Assembly: GCA_031287655.1 (NCBI GenBank)
Contig: JAITSR010000181.1
Coordinates: forward strand, 1 to 6,020
Reading direction: 5' to 3'
Length of the DNA stretch: 6,020 nt
Origin: Clostridiales bacterium
GTDB lineage: Bacteria > Bacillota > Clostridia > WRLR01
The position numbers and the translations under genes are program-made. Positions within the stretch are counted from its first letter, which is position 1. Each line of letters starts with the position of its first letter. The notes beneath the pieces were generated by a model. That model had not been told where the DNA came from, searched no databases, and worked only from the letters and a program-made list of their open reading frames with translations. This document shows, piece after piece, positions 1 to 5,240 of the stretch.

Positions 1-1167
1 CCACCCGCCGAGTTCCTCGCCGCCCCGCGCGCGCCTCCGCATATCCGCGCCCATGTACCTGTCGACAACCTCGCCCGCGTACTCATCCATAGCTTCGTCC
101 CCGTGCATGTATTCATCCATATCTTCGTCCATGTCCGCGTATTCATCAAAATCTTCGGCCTCATACGCGTCCTCGTCGGCGTACGGATTCGCGCCCGCGC
201 CAAATTCGCCCCGTTGACCCGGTTTGCCCCGTTGGCCTGCGCCGCCCCGTTGGCCAACCCGGTTCCGTTGATCCGGTCTGCCCCGCCGTCCGGCCCCGCC
301 CCGTTCATCCGGCCCGATCGCTTCATCCAACCCGTCAAAGCCGTAGCCTTTTGCGGCAAAGGAATCAAACAGCGCGAAGAACAAAAACAGCATGGTGGCC
401 GCCGCAACCGCGCAGTTTACAAAAAACAGGATCAGATTCTGGCGTGAAAGGCCATAGAGCGCCGCAAAGCAGACCATCACAACATCCGCGAGCAAAAAAT
501 AGCGCGCGACGCCAAAAAAATGCCTCCCGGCGAACGAAAACGCGGAGCGGACCGGCCGCGCCGCGCCGGAATACAGCCCGGGCACGCAGGACAGCGGGAA
601 AATGCGCAAAAACAGAAACCCGACGTAGACAATCAGCGCCGTGACCGCGATCGAAAAGTTCCGCATGACGGGAGAAAGCGCGCCCCGCCCCGCCAACTCG
701 TCGATTACCGCGAGCGGCGTCACGGCGATCGTCCAGACAAGGAGCATCAGCAAAAGCCCCGTAATCGCGGCGTAAAAGAGCGCGACAAGCTGCATGAAGC
801 ATCTGCGGTAGCCGCTCAAAAAGCCCATGCCCGGCCTTGCAGGAAACCCCGCGGTAAACTCCATCCCGCCCGCGAACAGACCGAGCGCGCCCGCGAACAG
901 CAATGCGAGCGCCATCGCGAGCGGCAGCGCCCCCGCAAAGATGAAAAGGAACGTATAAAGACGCATGTCGGGCGCGGAAACCCACTGCGCAAACGCCACG
1001 AGCCCGGACAGCGCGCTCGTCTCCGAAAGTGAGAACAGCCCCATCACGATGTCGGAGACCGGGAAAAAACGGAAAAACAGCAGCAGCGCGGTCACAAGGA
1101 CCAGCATATATAAAAACAGGAACGGCTTCGCTCTGAGGAAACCGGGGAATCTTCTGATTGTGTCCAA
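1..1167 (-). CDS. Polytopic membrane protein with repetitive charged tail, function unknown (3' end outside window)
   Basis: 389 codons are visible with no stop, so the gene continues past position 1. The start is TTG at 1167-1165: the same frame has a stop just upstream (ATG AGG TGA), no ATG or GTG lies between, and AAAGGAGAG sits 9 nt before the TTG. About six hydrophobic segments are visible, near residues 15-35, 69-99, 124-150, 172-192, 220-240 and 245-270. The N-terminus is basic (MDTIRRFPGFLRAKPF), which predicts an inside N-terminus and a cytoplasmic tail. From residue 287 the protein is low-complexity: six R/G-rich hexapeptides (287-322), then an acidic stretch with DEY at 341, 351 and 361. 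I do not recognise the family and assign no function. It is separated from glnN by a terminator and has its own candidate promoter. A 206-residue open frame on the same strand at 985-365 is out of frame and is a shadow of this gene. Confidence 0.8.
   Translation of the reverse strand, partial: MDTIRRFPGFLRAKPFLFLYMLVLVTALLLFFRFFPVSDIVMGLFSLSETSALSGLVAFAQWVSAPDMRLYTFLFIFAGALPLAMALALLFAGALGLFAGGMEFTAGFPARPGMGFLSGYRRCFMQLVALFYAAITGLLLMLLVWTIAVTPLAVIDELAGRGALSPVMRNFSIAVTALIVYVGFLFLRIFPLSCVPGLYSGAARPVRSAFSFAGRHFFGVARYFLLADVVMVCFAALYGLSRQNLILFFVNCAVAAATMLFLFFALFDSFAAKGYGFDGLDEAIGPDERGGAGRRGRPDQRNRVGQRGGAGQRGKPGQRGEFGAGANPYADEDAYEAEDFDEYADMDEDMDEYMHGDEAMDEYAGEVVDRYMGADMRRRARGGEELGGW
58..147 (-). repeat. 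Three degenerate 30-bp repeats encoding an acidic decapeptide
   Basis: Residues 341-370 of the membrane protein split into DEYADMDEDM, DEYMHGDEAM and DEYAGEVVDR, giving a 10-residue period. With the preceding acidic residues 331-340 (DEDAYEAEDF), this makes a strongly negative segment directly after the positively charged hexapeptide block. The repeats have diverged, so the periodicity is clear only at the DEY anchor. Confidence 0.6.
202..309 (-). repeat. Six tandem 18-bp repeats encoding a collagen-like basic hexapeptide
   Basis: Within the membrane protein gene, residues 287-322 read DERGGA, GRRGRP, DQRNRV, GQRGGA, GQRGKP and GQRGEF. The DNA period is 18 bp: on the plus strand GCCCCGTTG recurs exactly at 208, 226 and 244, with degenerate copies at 262, 280 and 298. 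Most triplets begin with Gly (GQR-GGA-GQR-GKP-GQR-GEF), a short Gly-X-Y pattern like that of bacterial collagen-like proteins, though it is too short and too interrupted to predict a triple helix. Confidence 0.85.
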
Positions 1168-1219
1168 CGGGTCGTACTCTCCTTTGTTGTCACATGCCTT
1201 CGGCTTTTGCCATCACCTC

Positions 1220-1248
1220 ATTTTACTTTGCCGGGCGCGTTTGCGCAA
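1220..1248 (-). promoter_or_regulatory. Candidate sigma-A promoter for the membrane protein gene
   Basis: Read on the minus strand, TTGCGC (1248-1243) and TAAAAT (1225-1220) are separated by exactly 17 bp. This lies about 50 nt upstream of the TTG start and downstream of the glnN terminator, which fits a separate transcription unit. The -35 box is inside the 8-bp palindrome TTGCGCAA (1241-1248). The call rests on hexamer match and spacing alone. Confidence 0.4.
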
Positions 1249-1314
1249 GTACAATGTCGCTCGCAGTCCGCTCGCTCCTCGAGGGGCGCCCTTCCGTATA
1301 AATAAATCGCACGC

Positions 1315-1361
1315 AAAAAGCGGCCGCGCGGGTATACACAAAAGCATCCCCGCGCGGCCGC
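1315..1361 (-). terminator. Intrinsic terminator after glnN
   Basis: A perfect 13-bp GC-only stem (arms 1349-1361 and 1320-1332, GCGGCCGCGCGGG and its complement) encloses a 16-nt loop. On the minus strand it is followed directly by five T residues (1319-1315). It begins 62 nt after the glnN stop codon. The plus strand has no T-run after the hairpin, so it acts in the minus direction. Confidence 0.9.
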
Positions 1362-1423
1362 CAAATCAGCCCTGCCTCATATTGCCTATCCGGTATACTT
1401 TATTTTCTGTTTCATACCCCGCA

Positions 1424-3517
1424 TCACACGCTGAACAGGAGGTCGCCGTAGTTCGGGAGCGGCCAGTCCTCGCGGGCGACAAGCGGCTCGAGCTCGTCCG
1501 ACACGTCGCGCAGTCCGGTCATCGCCGCGTTGACGACGTCACGATGGTACTTTGCGCTCGTGAGCGCGTCGCCCGCGTGATCCTTCGCGTCGAGCACAGC
1601 CTTGTCGAGCGCGCCGATCCGCTCGTAGAGCTGCGACGCGAGCCCGGAAATCTTTTTCACAAGCTCCTTTTCCAGCAGGCACGGGAGCTCCGCGCACAGC
1701 GCCTGCTGCTTTGACGCGCTCTCGGCGAGTTTCCCGGCATAGGCGGACACGGCCGGGAGTATCTGCGAACGCGCGATGTCGAGCATTGTCAAAGCCTCAA
1801 TGTTCATCGCCTTGACGTAGCCCTCGACGAGAATTTCATAGCGCGAGTGGATTTCTTCCTCCGTGAAAATGCCGTGCTTCGTAAAGAGCGCGATGTTCTT
1901 CTCTTTGATGAAATAGGGCAGCGCGTCCACGGTCGTCTGCAAATTCAGGAGCTTGCGCTTTTCGGCCTCCTTGACCCACTCGTCGGCGTAGTTGTTGCCG
2001 TTGAACAGGATTCGCTTGTGCGCCGCGATCGTGTCGCGGATCAGCCCGAAGATGTTTTCTTTCGTGCAGCCCTTGGCTTCCAGATGGTTCGCAAAGCGGC
2101 TCAGCTGCTCCGCGACGATCGTGTTCAGCACGATATTCGACTCGGAAATTGAAAAGGAGGAACCGAGCATACGGAACTCAAACTTGTTGCCCGTAAAGGC
2201 GAACGGCGAGGTCCGGTTGCGGTCCGTGTTGTCGCGCGCGACGTTCGGCAGAATTTTTACGCCCGATTCCATGAACTGCTGCACCGTCGGATCGAGCGTC
2301 TGTCCGGCTTCGATCGCGCCGAGCACGGTCGTCAGCTCGTCGCCGAGGAAGATCGAGACGATCGCGGGCGGGGCTTCGTTCGCGCCGAGCCTGTGGTCGT
2401 TCCCAATGCTCGCGACCGAGACGCGCAGCAGGTCCTGATATTCGTCTACCGCGGCGATCACAGCCGCGAGGATCAGCAAAAAGCGCGTGTTCTGGGAGGG
2501 GTCGTCGCCCGGCTCCAAAAGGTTCTCGCCCGTGTCGGTCGACATCGACCAGTTGTTGTGCTTGCCGGAGCCGTTCACGCCCGCGAACGGCTTCTCATGC
2601 AGCAGGCACGCGAGCCCGTGGCGTTCCGCGACCTTCTTCATCATCTCCATCGTCAGCTGGTTGTGGTCGGTCGCGACGTTCGTCGTCGAAAAAATCGGCG
2701 CGAGCTCATGCTGCGCGGGCGCGACCTCGTTGTGCTCGGTCTTTGCGAGGATGCCGAGCTTCCAAAGTTCCTCGTTCAGCTCCTTCATAAACGCGAGCAC
2801 GCGGGGGCGGATCGCGCCGAAGTAGTGGTCCTCAAGCTCCTGCCCCTTGGGGGGCTTTGCGCCAAACAGCGTGCGTCCGCAGAACACGAGGTCGCGGCGC
2901 TTTTGATAAAGCTCCTTGTCGACAAGGAAATACTCCTGCTCCGGGCCGATCGTCGTATTCACGCGCCGCACGTCCGTCTCTCCCAGCAAATGCAGAATCC
3001 GCGTGGCCTGTTCGTTGATGCACTCCATCGAGCGCAGGAGCGGCGTCTTTTTGTCGAGCGCCTCGCCGCCATAGGAATAGAACGCGGTCGGAATACAGAG
3101 GATGCCCTCTTTGATGAACGCATAGGACGTCGGGTCCCACGCCGTGTAGCCGCGCGCCTCAAAGGTCGCCCGCAGGCCGCCCGAAGGGAAGCTCGACGCG
3201 TCCGGCTCGCCGCGCACAAGGTCCTTGCCGGAAAATTCCATGATGATCCCGCCGTCCGGGGCGGGGCTGATGAAGCTGTCGTGCTTCTCCGCAGTCACGC
3301 CTGTCAGAGGCTGAAACCAGTGTGTAAAATGCGTGACGCCCTTCTCGATCGCCCAGTCCTTCATCGCGTTCGCGACGACGCCCGCAATCGACGCGTCAAG
3401 GCTCTTGCCCTCCTGAATCGTCCGCTGCAGCGCCTTGTAGGTCTCCTTTGGCAGACGCTCCCGCATTGCGCGGTCCCCAAATACCATGCTCCCGAATTTT
3501 TCAAGCGGATTACTCAC
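1424..3517 (-). CDS. glnN: Glutamine synthetase type III (GSIII)
   Basis: Predicted to form glutamine from glutamate, ammonia and ATP in the cytoplasm, the main route of ammonium assimilation. GSIII is the large dodecameric class found in Bacteroidetes, cyanobacteria and many Clostridia. From the GTG start it has 697 residues, normal for the class. Visible landmarks are the N-terminal LEKFGSMVFGDRAMRERLP, glutamate/metal-site motifs PEQEYF (192-197) and NEVAPAQHE (263-271), NGSGKHNNWS (315-324), the ATP-side DRNRTSPF (432-439), KFEFRMLGSS (445-454), and the C-terminal end WPLPNYGDLLFSV. The start is GTG at 3517-3515: AAAGGAG lies 8 nt upstream and the resulting N-terminus (MSNPLEKFGS) fits the family. 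An in-frame ATG at 3550 would add 11 residues but lies upstream of that ribosome binding site, inside a repeat. The gene appears intact, with its own promoter, structured leader and terminator, so it is probably monocistronic. Confidence 0.96.
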   Translation of the reverse strand: MSNPLEKFGSMVFGDRAMRERLPKETYKALQRTIQEGKSLDASIAGVVANAMKDWAIEKGVTHFTHWFQPLTGVTAEKHDSFISPAPDGGIIMEFSGKDLVRGEPDASSFPSGGLRATFEARGYTAWDPTSYAFIKEGILCIPTAFYSYGGEALDKKTPLLRSMECINEQATRILHLLGETDVRRVNTTIGPEQEYFLVDKELYQKRRDLVFCGRTLFGAKPPKGQELEDHYFGAIRPRVLAFMKELNEELWKLGILAKTEHNEVAPAQHELAPIFSTTNVATDHNQLTMEMMKKVAERHGLACLLHEKPFAGVNGSGKHNNWSMSTDTGENLLEPGDDPSQNTRFLLILAAVIAAVDEYQDLLRVSVASIGNDHRLGANEAPPAIVSIFLGDELTTVLGAIEAGQTLDPTVQQFMESGVKILPNVARDNTDRNRTSPFAFTGNKFEFRMLGSSFSISESNIVLNTIVAEQLSRFANHLEAKGCTKENIFGLIRDTIAAHKRILFNGNNYADEWVKEAEKRKLLNLQTTVDALPYFIKEKNIALFTKHGIFTEEEIHSRYEILVEGYVKAMNIEALTMLDIARSQILPAVSAYAGKLAESASKQQALCAELPCLLEKELVKKISGLASQLYERIGALDKAVLDAKDHAGDALTSAKYHRDVVNAAMTGLRDVSDELEPLVAREDWPLPNYGDLLFSV

Positions 3518-3525
3518 TTCATCGA

Positions 3526-3532
3526 CTCCTTT
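3526..3532 (-). promoter_or_regulatory. Ribosome binding site that sets the glnN start
   Basis: AAAGGAG on the minus strand, 8 nt before GTG at 3517. It lies downstream of the alternative ATG at 3550, so it cannot serve that codon. This favours the GTG start and leaves the ATG inside the leader repeat. Confidence 0.85.
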
Positions 3533-3590
3533 CAATTTCATTCGCTTCATATCAATTTCATTCGCTTCATGTCAATTTCATTCGCTTCAT
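3531..3590 (-). repeat. Three perfect-length 20-bp tandem repeats in the glnN leader
   Basis: Three head-to-tail copies at 3590-3571, 3570-3551 and 3550-3531, each reading ATGAAGCGAATGAAATTGA plus one variable base (C, T, A). Nineteen of 20 positions are identical. Each copy encodes MKRMKL. Because 20 is not a multiple of 3, the copies fall in three different frames: copies 1 and 2 end in TGA stops that overlap the next copy's ATG (ATGA), and copy 3 is in frame with glnN. Copies 1 and 2 have no Shine-Dalgarno sequence, so translation of the mini-frames is uncertain. The last copy abuts the real ribosome binding site. Confidence 0.95.
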
Positions 3591-3592
3591 AT

Positions 3593-3627
3593 AAAAAGCG
3601 CCGCAGGACAATTCCCACAGCGCCTTT
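3593..3627 (-). terminator. Terminator-like hairpin with U-tract in the glnN leader (possible attenuator)
   Basis: In the minus-strand RNA, arms 3627-3613 and 3608-3594 form a 15-pair stem closing the 4-nt loop AUUG. The last arm ends in a run of five U (3597-3593), four of which pair with the upstream AAAG. Four of the 15 pairs are G-U wobbles in minus-strand RNA and would be A-C mismatches in plus-strand RNA, so the structure is suited to minus-strand transcripts. It lies downstream of the glnN promoter and upstream of the coding region, the position of an attenuator. It could also end readthrough transcripts from the oxidoreductase gene, which has no clearer terminator. Confidence 0.65.
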
Positions 3628-3636
3628 GCTGTAAAA
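3613..3636 (-). promoter_or_regulatory. Alternative (antiterminator-like) hairpin with an A1/G4 hexaloop
   Basis: In minus-strand RNA, ACAGC (3632-3628) pairs with GCUGU (3621-3617) around the six-nucleotide loop AAAGGC. The stem can be extended by three U-G pairs and one U-A pair (UUUU 3636-3633 with GGGA 3616-3613). It consumes the whole 5' arm of the terminator-like hairpin, so the two cannot coexist. ANTAR-domain RNA-binding proteins recognise hexaloops with A at position 1 and G at position 4, which this loop has. The usual motif has two such hairpins and I see no convincing first one. The fold is seen in the sequence; the function is inferred. Confidence 0.4.
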
Positions 3637-3646
3637 CATATCAACA
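3630..3646 (-). promoter_or_regulatory. GlnR/TnrA-like box, one mismatch, overlapping the glnN transcription start
   Basis: The minus strand reads TGTTGATATGTTTTACA, which matches the GlnR/TnrA consensus TGTNA-N7-TNACA at all fixed positions except the fifth. It spans the end of the -10 box and the predicted start site, a repressing position. GlnR is best known from Bacilli. Whether this organism has a GlnR-type regulator cannot be seen here, and such short sites arise by chance in AT-rich DNA. Confidence 0.25.
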
Positions 3647-3674
3647 CAATAAACTCATTTTGTCCGGCTGTCAA
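3646..3674 (-). promoter_or_regulatory. Sigma-A promoter for glnN
   Basis: On the minus strand a perfect -35 TTGACA (3674-3669) is followed after exactly 17 bp by TATTGT (3651-3646, four of six consensus bases). A run of seven A lies just upstream of the -35 and may act as an UP-like element. Expected initiation is near 3639, giving a leader of roughly 120 nt that contains both hairpins and the repeat array. Confidence 0.75.
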
Positions 3675-3699
3675 TTCTTTTTTTGCGTACCTTTTAAAG

Positions 3700-3718
3700 T
3701 TTGTATAAATTAGACAAA
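3700..3718. promoter_or_regulatory. AT-rich 19-bp imperfect palindrome upstream of the glnN promoter
   Basis: TTTGTATAAATTAGACAAA has nine-base arms that are complementary at eight of nine positions around a central A. It lies about 25 bp upstream of the glnN -35 box, centred about 70 bp before the predicted start. The size and symmetry suit a dimeric regulator. No specific regulator can be named. Confidence 0.35.
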
Positions 3719-3791
3719 TTCGAAAGACTCTGGTCCGGATTTTGCATCCATCAATCGGGACAGTCCTCCCGTCCCCTTCGACTCACGAGCG

Positions 3792-4961
3792 TCAAAGGCT
3801 GTCGACATCCACCCAAGCGCCGCGCGCGATTGACAAATCCACGGCCTCCATGATTTGCGTACACTTTAAGCCGTCGACAAAATCCGGGCTCGCCGCGCCG
3901 CCGTTCGCGACGGACTGGACGAACTCGTAGACCTCGTGGACGAGCGTGTGCTCATAGCCGTACACATGCCCCGCCGGCCACCAGTTGCCCGCGTAGGGGT
4001 GGATACCCTCCGTGACGGAAATCGTCGCAAAGCCCTGCAGCCCCTCGTCGCTCCCCGCGTCAAAATATTGCAGCTCGCAGATTCGCTCGAGCGAAAAGCG
4101 CACGCTGCCCTTCGACCCGTTGATCTCAAATGAGAGGTTGTTCTTATGACCCGCCGCGAACCGCGTCGCCTCGATCTGCAAGAGCGCGCCGCACTCAAAT
4201 TCCCCGATAAAGCTCGTCGCGTCGTCCACGTCGACGGCGGCGCGCGGGGCGTCCTGCGACGCGCGTCCGGAAAGCCCCGTCATACCTTCGGGCAGCGGAC
4301 GCTCGGAAATAAAAGTTTTTGATATGCCGCTCACGCGCTTGACGTCCCCGACCAAAAATCGCGCGAGGTCGATCACATGCGCGCCAAGGTCGCCGAGCGC
4401 CCCGGAGCCCGCGACCGACTTGTCCAGACGCCAGACCTTAGGGAACTCCGGGTCAATGATAAAGTCCTGCAAATAGTGGCCGCGGAAGTGATAAATCTTC
4501 CCGAGCCTGCCCGACGTGATCAGCTGCCGAATGACCTGAACCGCCGGCGCAAACCGATAGTTGAAGCCGACCTGATGGCGGACACCGCTCTTTTGCGCGG
4601 CTTCGACGATCTCGCGCGCGTCGGCCGTCGTAAACGCGAGCGGCTTTTCGCACAAGACATGCTTGCCTTCGTTTGCGGCAAAAATCGCCATCTCTTTGTG
4701 AAAACAGCTCGGCGCGTTGATGTCCACGATGTCGATGTCTTTTCTCGACGCGAGCCGTTTCCAGTCCGTCTCGGTCTCGCGCCACCCGAACCGTTGGGCC
4801 GCCTCGCGCAGCGCGCTCTCCTCGCGTCCGCAGATTGCCTTGCGCACAACCGTAGCGTCGGCGTCAAAAAACATATTGACCTTCGCGTAGGCGTTGCTGT
4901 GCGCCTTGCCCATAAATTTGTATCCGATCATGCCGACATTCAGTTCCTTCAGTTCCTTCAT
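3792..4961 (-). CDS. Gfo/Idh/MocA-family NAD(P)-dependent oxidoreductase (sugar or sugar-derivative dehydrogenase)
   Basis: Predicted cytoplasmic dehydrogenase of 389 residues that oxidises a hydroxyl group on a sugar, inositol or related substrate. The N-terminal Rossmann fold has its glycine loop at residues 10-18 (GMIGYKFMG, followed by KAHSNAY). The conserved EKP motif, whose Lys is the family's catalytic-site residue, is at 105-107. The C-terminal substrate domain carries GDLGAHVIDLARFL (190-203), in which D191 and H195 occupy the usual active-site positions. The N-terminus and the LQDF...SGALGD region remind me of levoglucosan dehydrogenase-like members, but the substrate cannot be fixed from sequence. 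I chose ATG 4961, since AAGGGAGG precedes it by 11 nt and MKELKELNVGMIG is a normal family start. An upstream in-frame ATG at 5000 has no ribosome binding site. There is no adjacent transporter or kinase to hint at a pathway. Confidence 0.92.
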   Translation of the reverse strand: MKELKELNVGMIGYKFMGKAHSNAYAKVNMFFDADATVVRKAICGREESALREAAQRFGWRETETDWKRLASRKDIDIVDINAPSCFHKEMAIFAANEGKHVLCEKPLAFTTADAREIVEAAQKSGVRHQVGFNYRFAPAVQVIRQLITSGRLGKIYHFRGHYLQDFIIDPEFPKVWRLDKSVAGSGALGDLGAHVIDLARFLVGDVKRVSGISKTFISERPLPEGMTGLSGRASQDAPRAAVDVDDATSFIGEFECGALLQIEATRFAAGHKNNLSFEINGSKGSVRFSLERICELQYFDAGSDEGLQGFATISVTEGIHPYAGNWWPAGHVYGYEHTLVHEVYEFVQSVANGGAASPDFVDGLKCTQIMEAVDLSIARGAWVDVDSL

Positions 4962-4972
4962 GGTAAGCAGAA

Positions 4973-4980
4973 CCTCCCTT
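4973..4980 (-). promoter_or_regulatory. Ribosome binding site that sets the oxidoreductase start
   Basis: AAGGGAGG on the minus strand, 11 nt before ATG at 4961. The spacing is slightly long, but this is the only strong Shine-Dalgarno sequence near the gene's 5' end, and it lies downstream of the alternative ATG at 5000. Confidence 0.7.
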
Positions 4981-5004
4981 TCCTGTTTTTTGGACAGCAT
5001 ATCA

Positions 5005-5033
5005 TGTATAATGATGTATTGAAACGATCACAA
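5005..5033 (-). promoter_or_regulatory. Candidate promoter of the oxidoreductase gene
   Basis: On the minus strand TTGTGA (5033-5028) and TATACA (5010-5005) are 17 bp apart, each matching four of six consensus bases. The -35 element contains the stop codon of the truncated toxin gene. A shifted alternative (TTTCAA with TATGCT) is also possible, so the exact boxes are uncertain. Confidence 0.35.
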
Positions 5034-5240
5034 ACCAAAAGGAGTCGCCGCAATGAGAATATCAGCGTCCTCGATCATTCGCCCGGCACGACGCAGGGTG
5101 ACGTGAATATCCACTGCCATGTCCAGTACATCGCGGTTTATATCTCCCACAATATTACTGGCGCACAATCTTTCAAACATCCGCAGCTTTGCCACTGCTT
5201 TATATGAGATAATGTTTGAATCCAGCGCGTACCTGTTCAA
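5028..5240 (-). pseudogene. vapC: Remnant of a VapC-type PIN-domain toxin (internal deletion, truncated C-terminus)
   Basis: The 70-codon frame starts at TTG 5240, overlapping the antitoxin stop (TTGA), which is the usual linkage in toxin-antitoxin operons. Residues 1-13 (MNRYALDSNIISY) are a PIN-domain N-terminus with the first acidic residue, D7. Residues 55-66 (MIEDADILIAAT) are the conserved C-terminal helix with D60. Intact VapC ribonucleases have about 130 residues. Here the text jumps from NIISY to KAVAKLRMFERLC, skipping roughly 30-40 residues that normally hold a second catalytic acid. It ends at PFGL and a stop, before the final strand with the TNN/TDN motif. With two active-site elements gone, nuclease activity is not expected. 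VapC proteins cleave RNA, typically initiator tRNA or rRNA. Recognition is from family knowledge without a search. Confidence 0.8.

Noticed and set aside
365..985. 206-codon minus-strand frame beginning at ATG 985
   Set aside because: It is out of frame inside the TTG-started membrane protein, whose frame shows coherent hydrophobic segments; this one reads as Arg/Ala/Cys-rich noise.
1198..1221. Eight-codon minus-strand leader frame (ATG GCA AAA ... ATG TGA) before the membrane gene
   Set aside because: Its ATG is at or next to the expected transcription start and has no usable ribosome binding site; nothing suggests a functional leader peptide.
1262..1298. GC-rich palindromic cluster (CCTCGAGG, GGGCGCCC) sharing GAGGGGCGC with the 5694-5734 palindrome
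   Set aside because: The shared stretch is only 9 bases and the arms do not form a comparable hairpin, so a common repeat family cannot be supported.
965..1714. 249-codon plus-strand frame spanning the membrane gene start, the glnN terminator and the glnN 3' end
   Set aside because: It reads through an intrinsic terminator hairpin and two opposite-strand genes; no protein signature is visible.
3531..3590. CRISPR-like array
   Set aside because: The three repeats are directly abutted with no spacers and there are no cas genes.
2393..3634. 413-codon plus-strand open frame antisense to glnN
   Set aside because: It overlaps an unmistakable glutamine synthetase on the other strand, has arginine/valine/leucine-rich shadow composition, no ribosome binding site and no recognisable motif.
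3744..3780. GGGAC/GTCCC inverted repeat as terminator of the oxidoreductase gene
   Set aside because: The stem is only 5 bp with a 9-nt loop and no T-run follows. The hairpin at 3627-3594 is a better candidate if one is needed.
5041..5106. Plus-strand AAAAGGAG followed by a 17-codon frame from ATG 5053, with TATAAT at 5007-5012
   Set aside because: There is no proper -35 at the right spacing, the frame is tiny, and the bases are explained as the reverse complement of the toxin's conserved ADILIAAT end. Probably coincidence.
4377..5207. 276-codon plus-strand frame antisense to the oxidoreductase and the toxin remnant
   Set aside because: It runs across two unrelated minus-strand genes and their promoter region, has shadow-like composition and no family resemblance.
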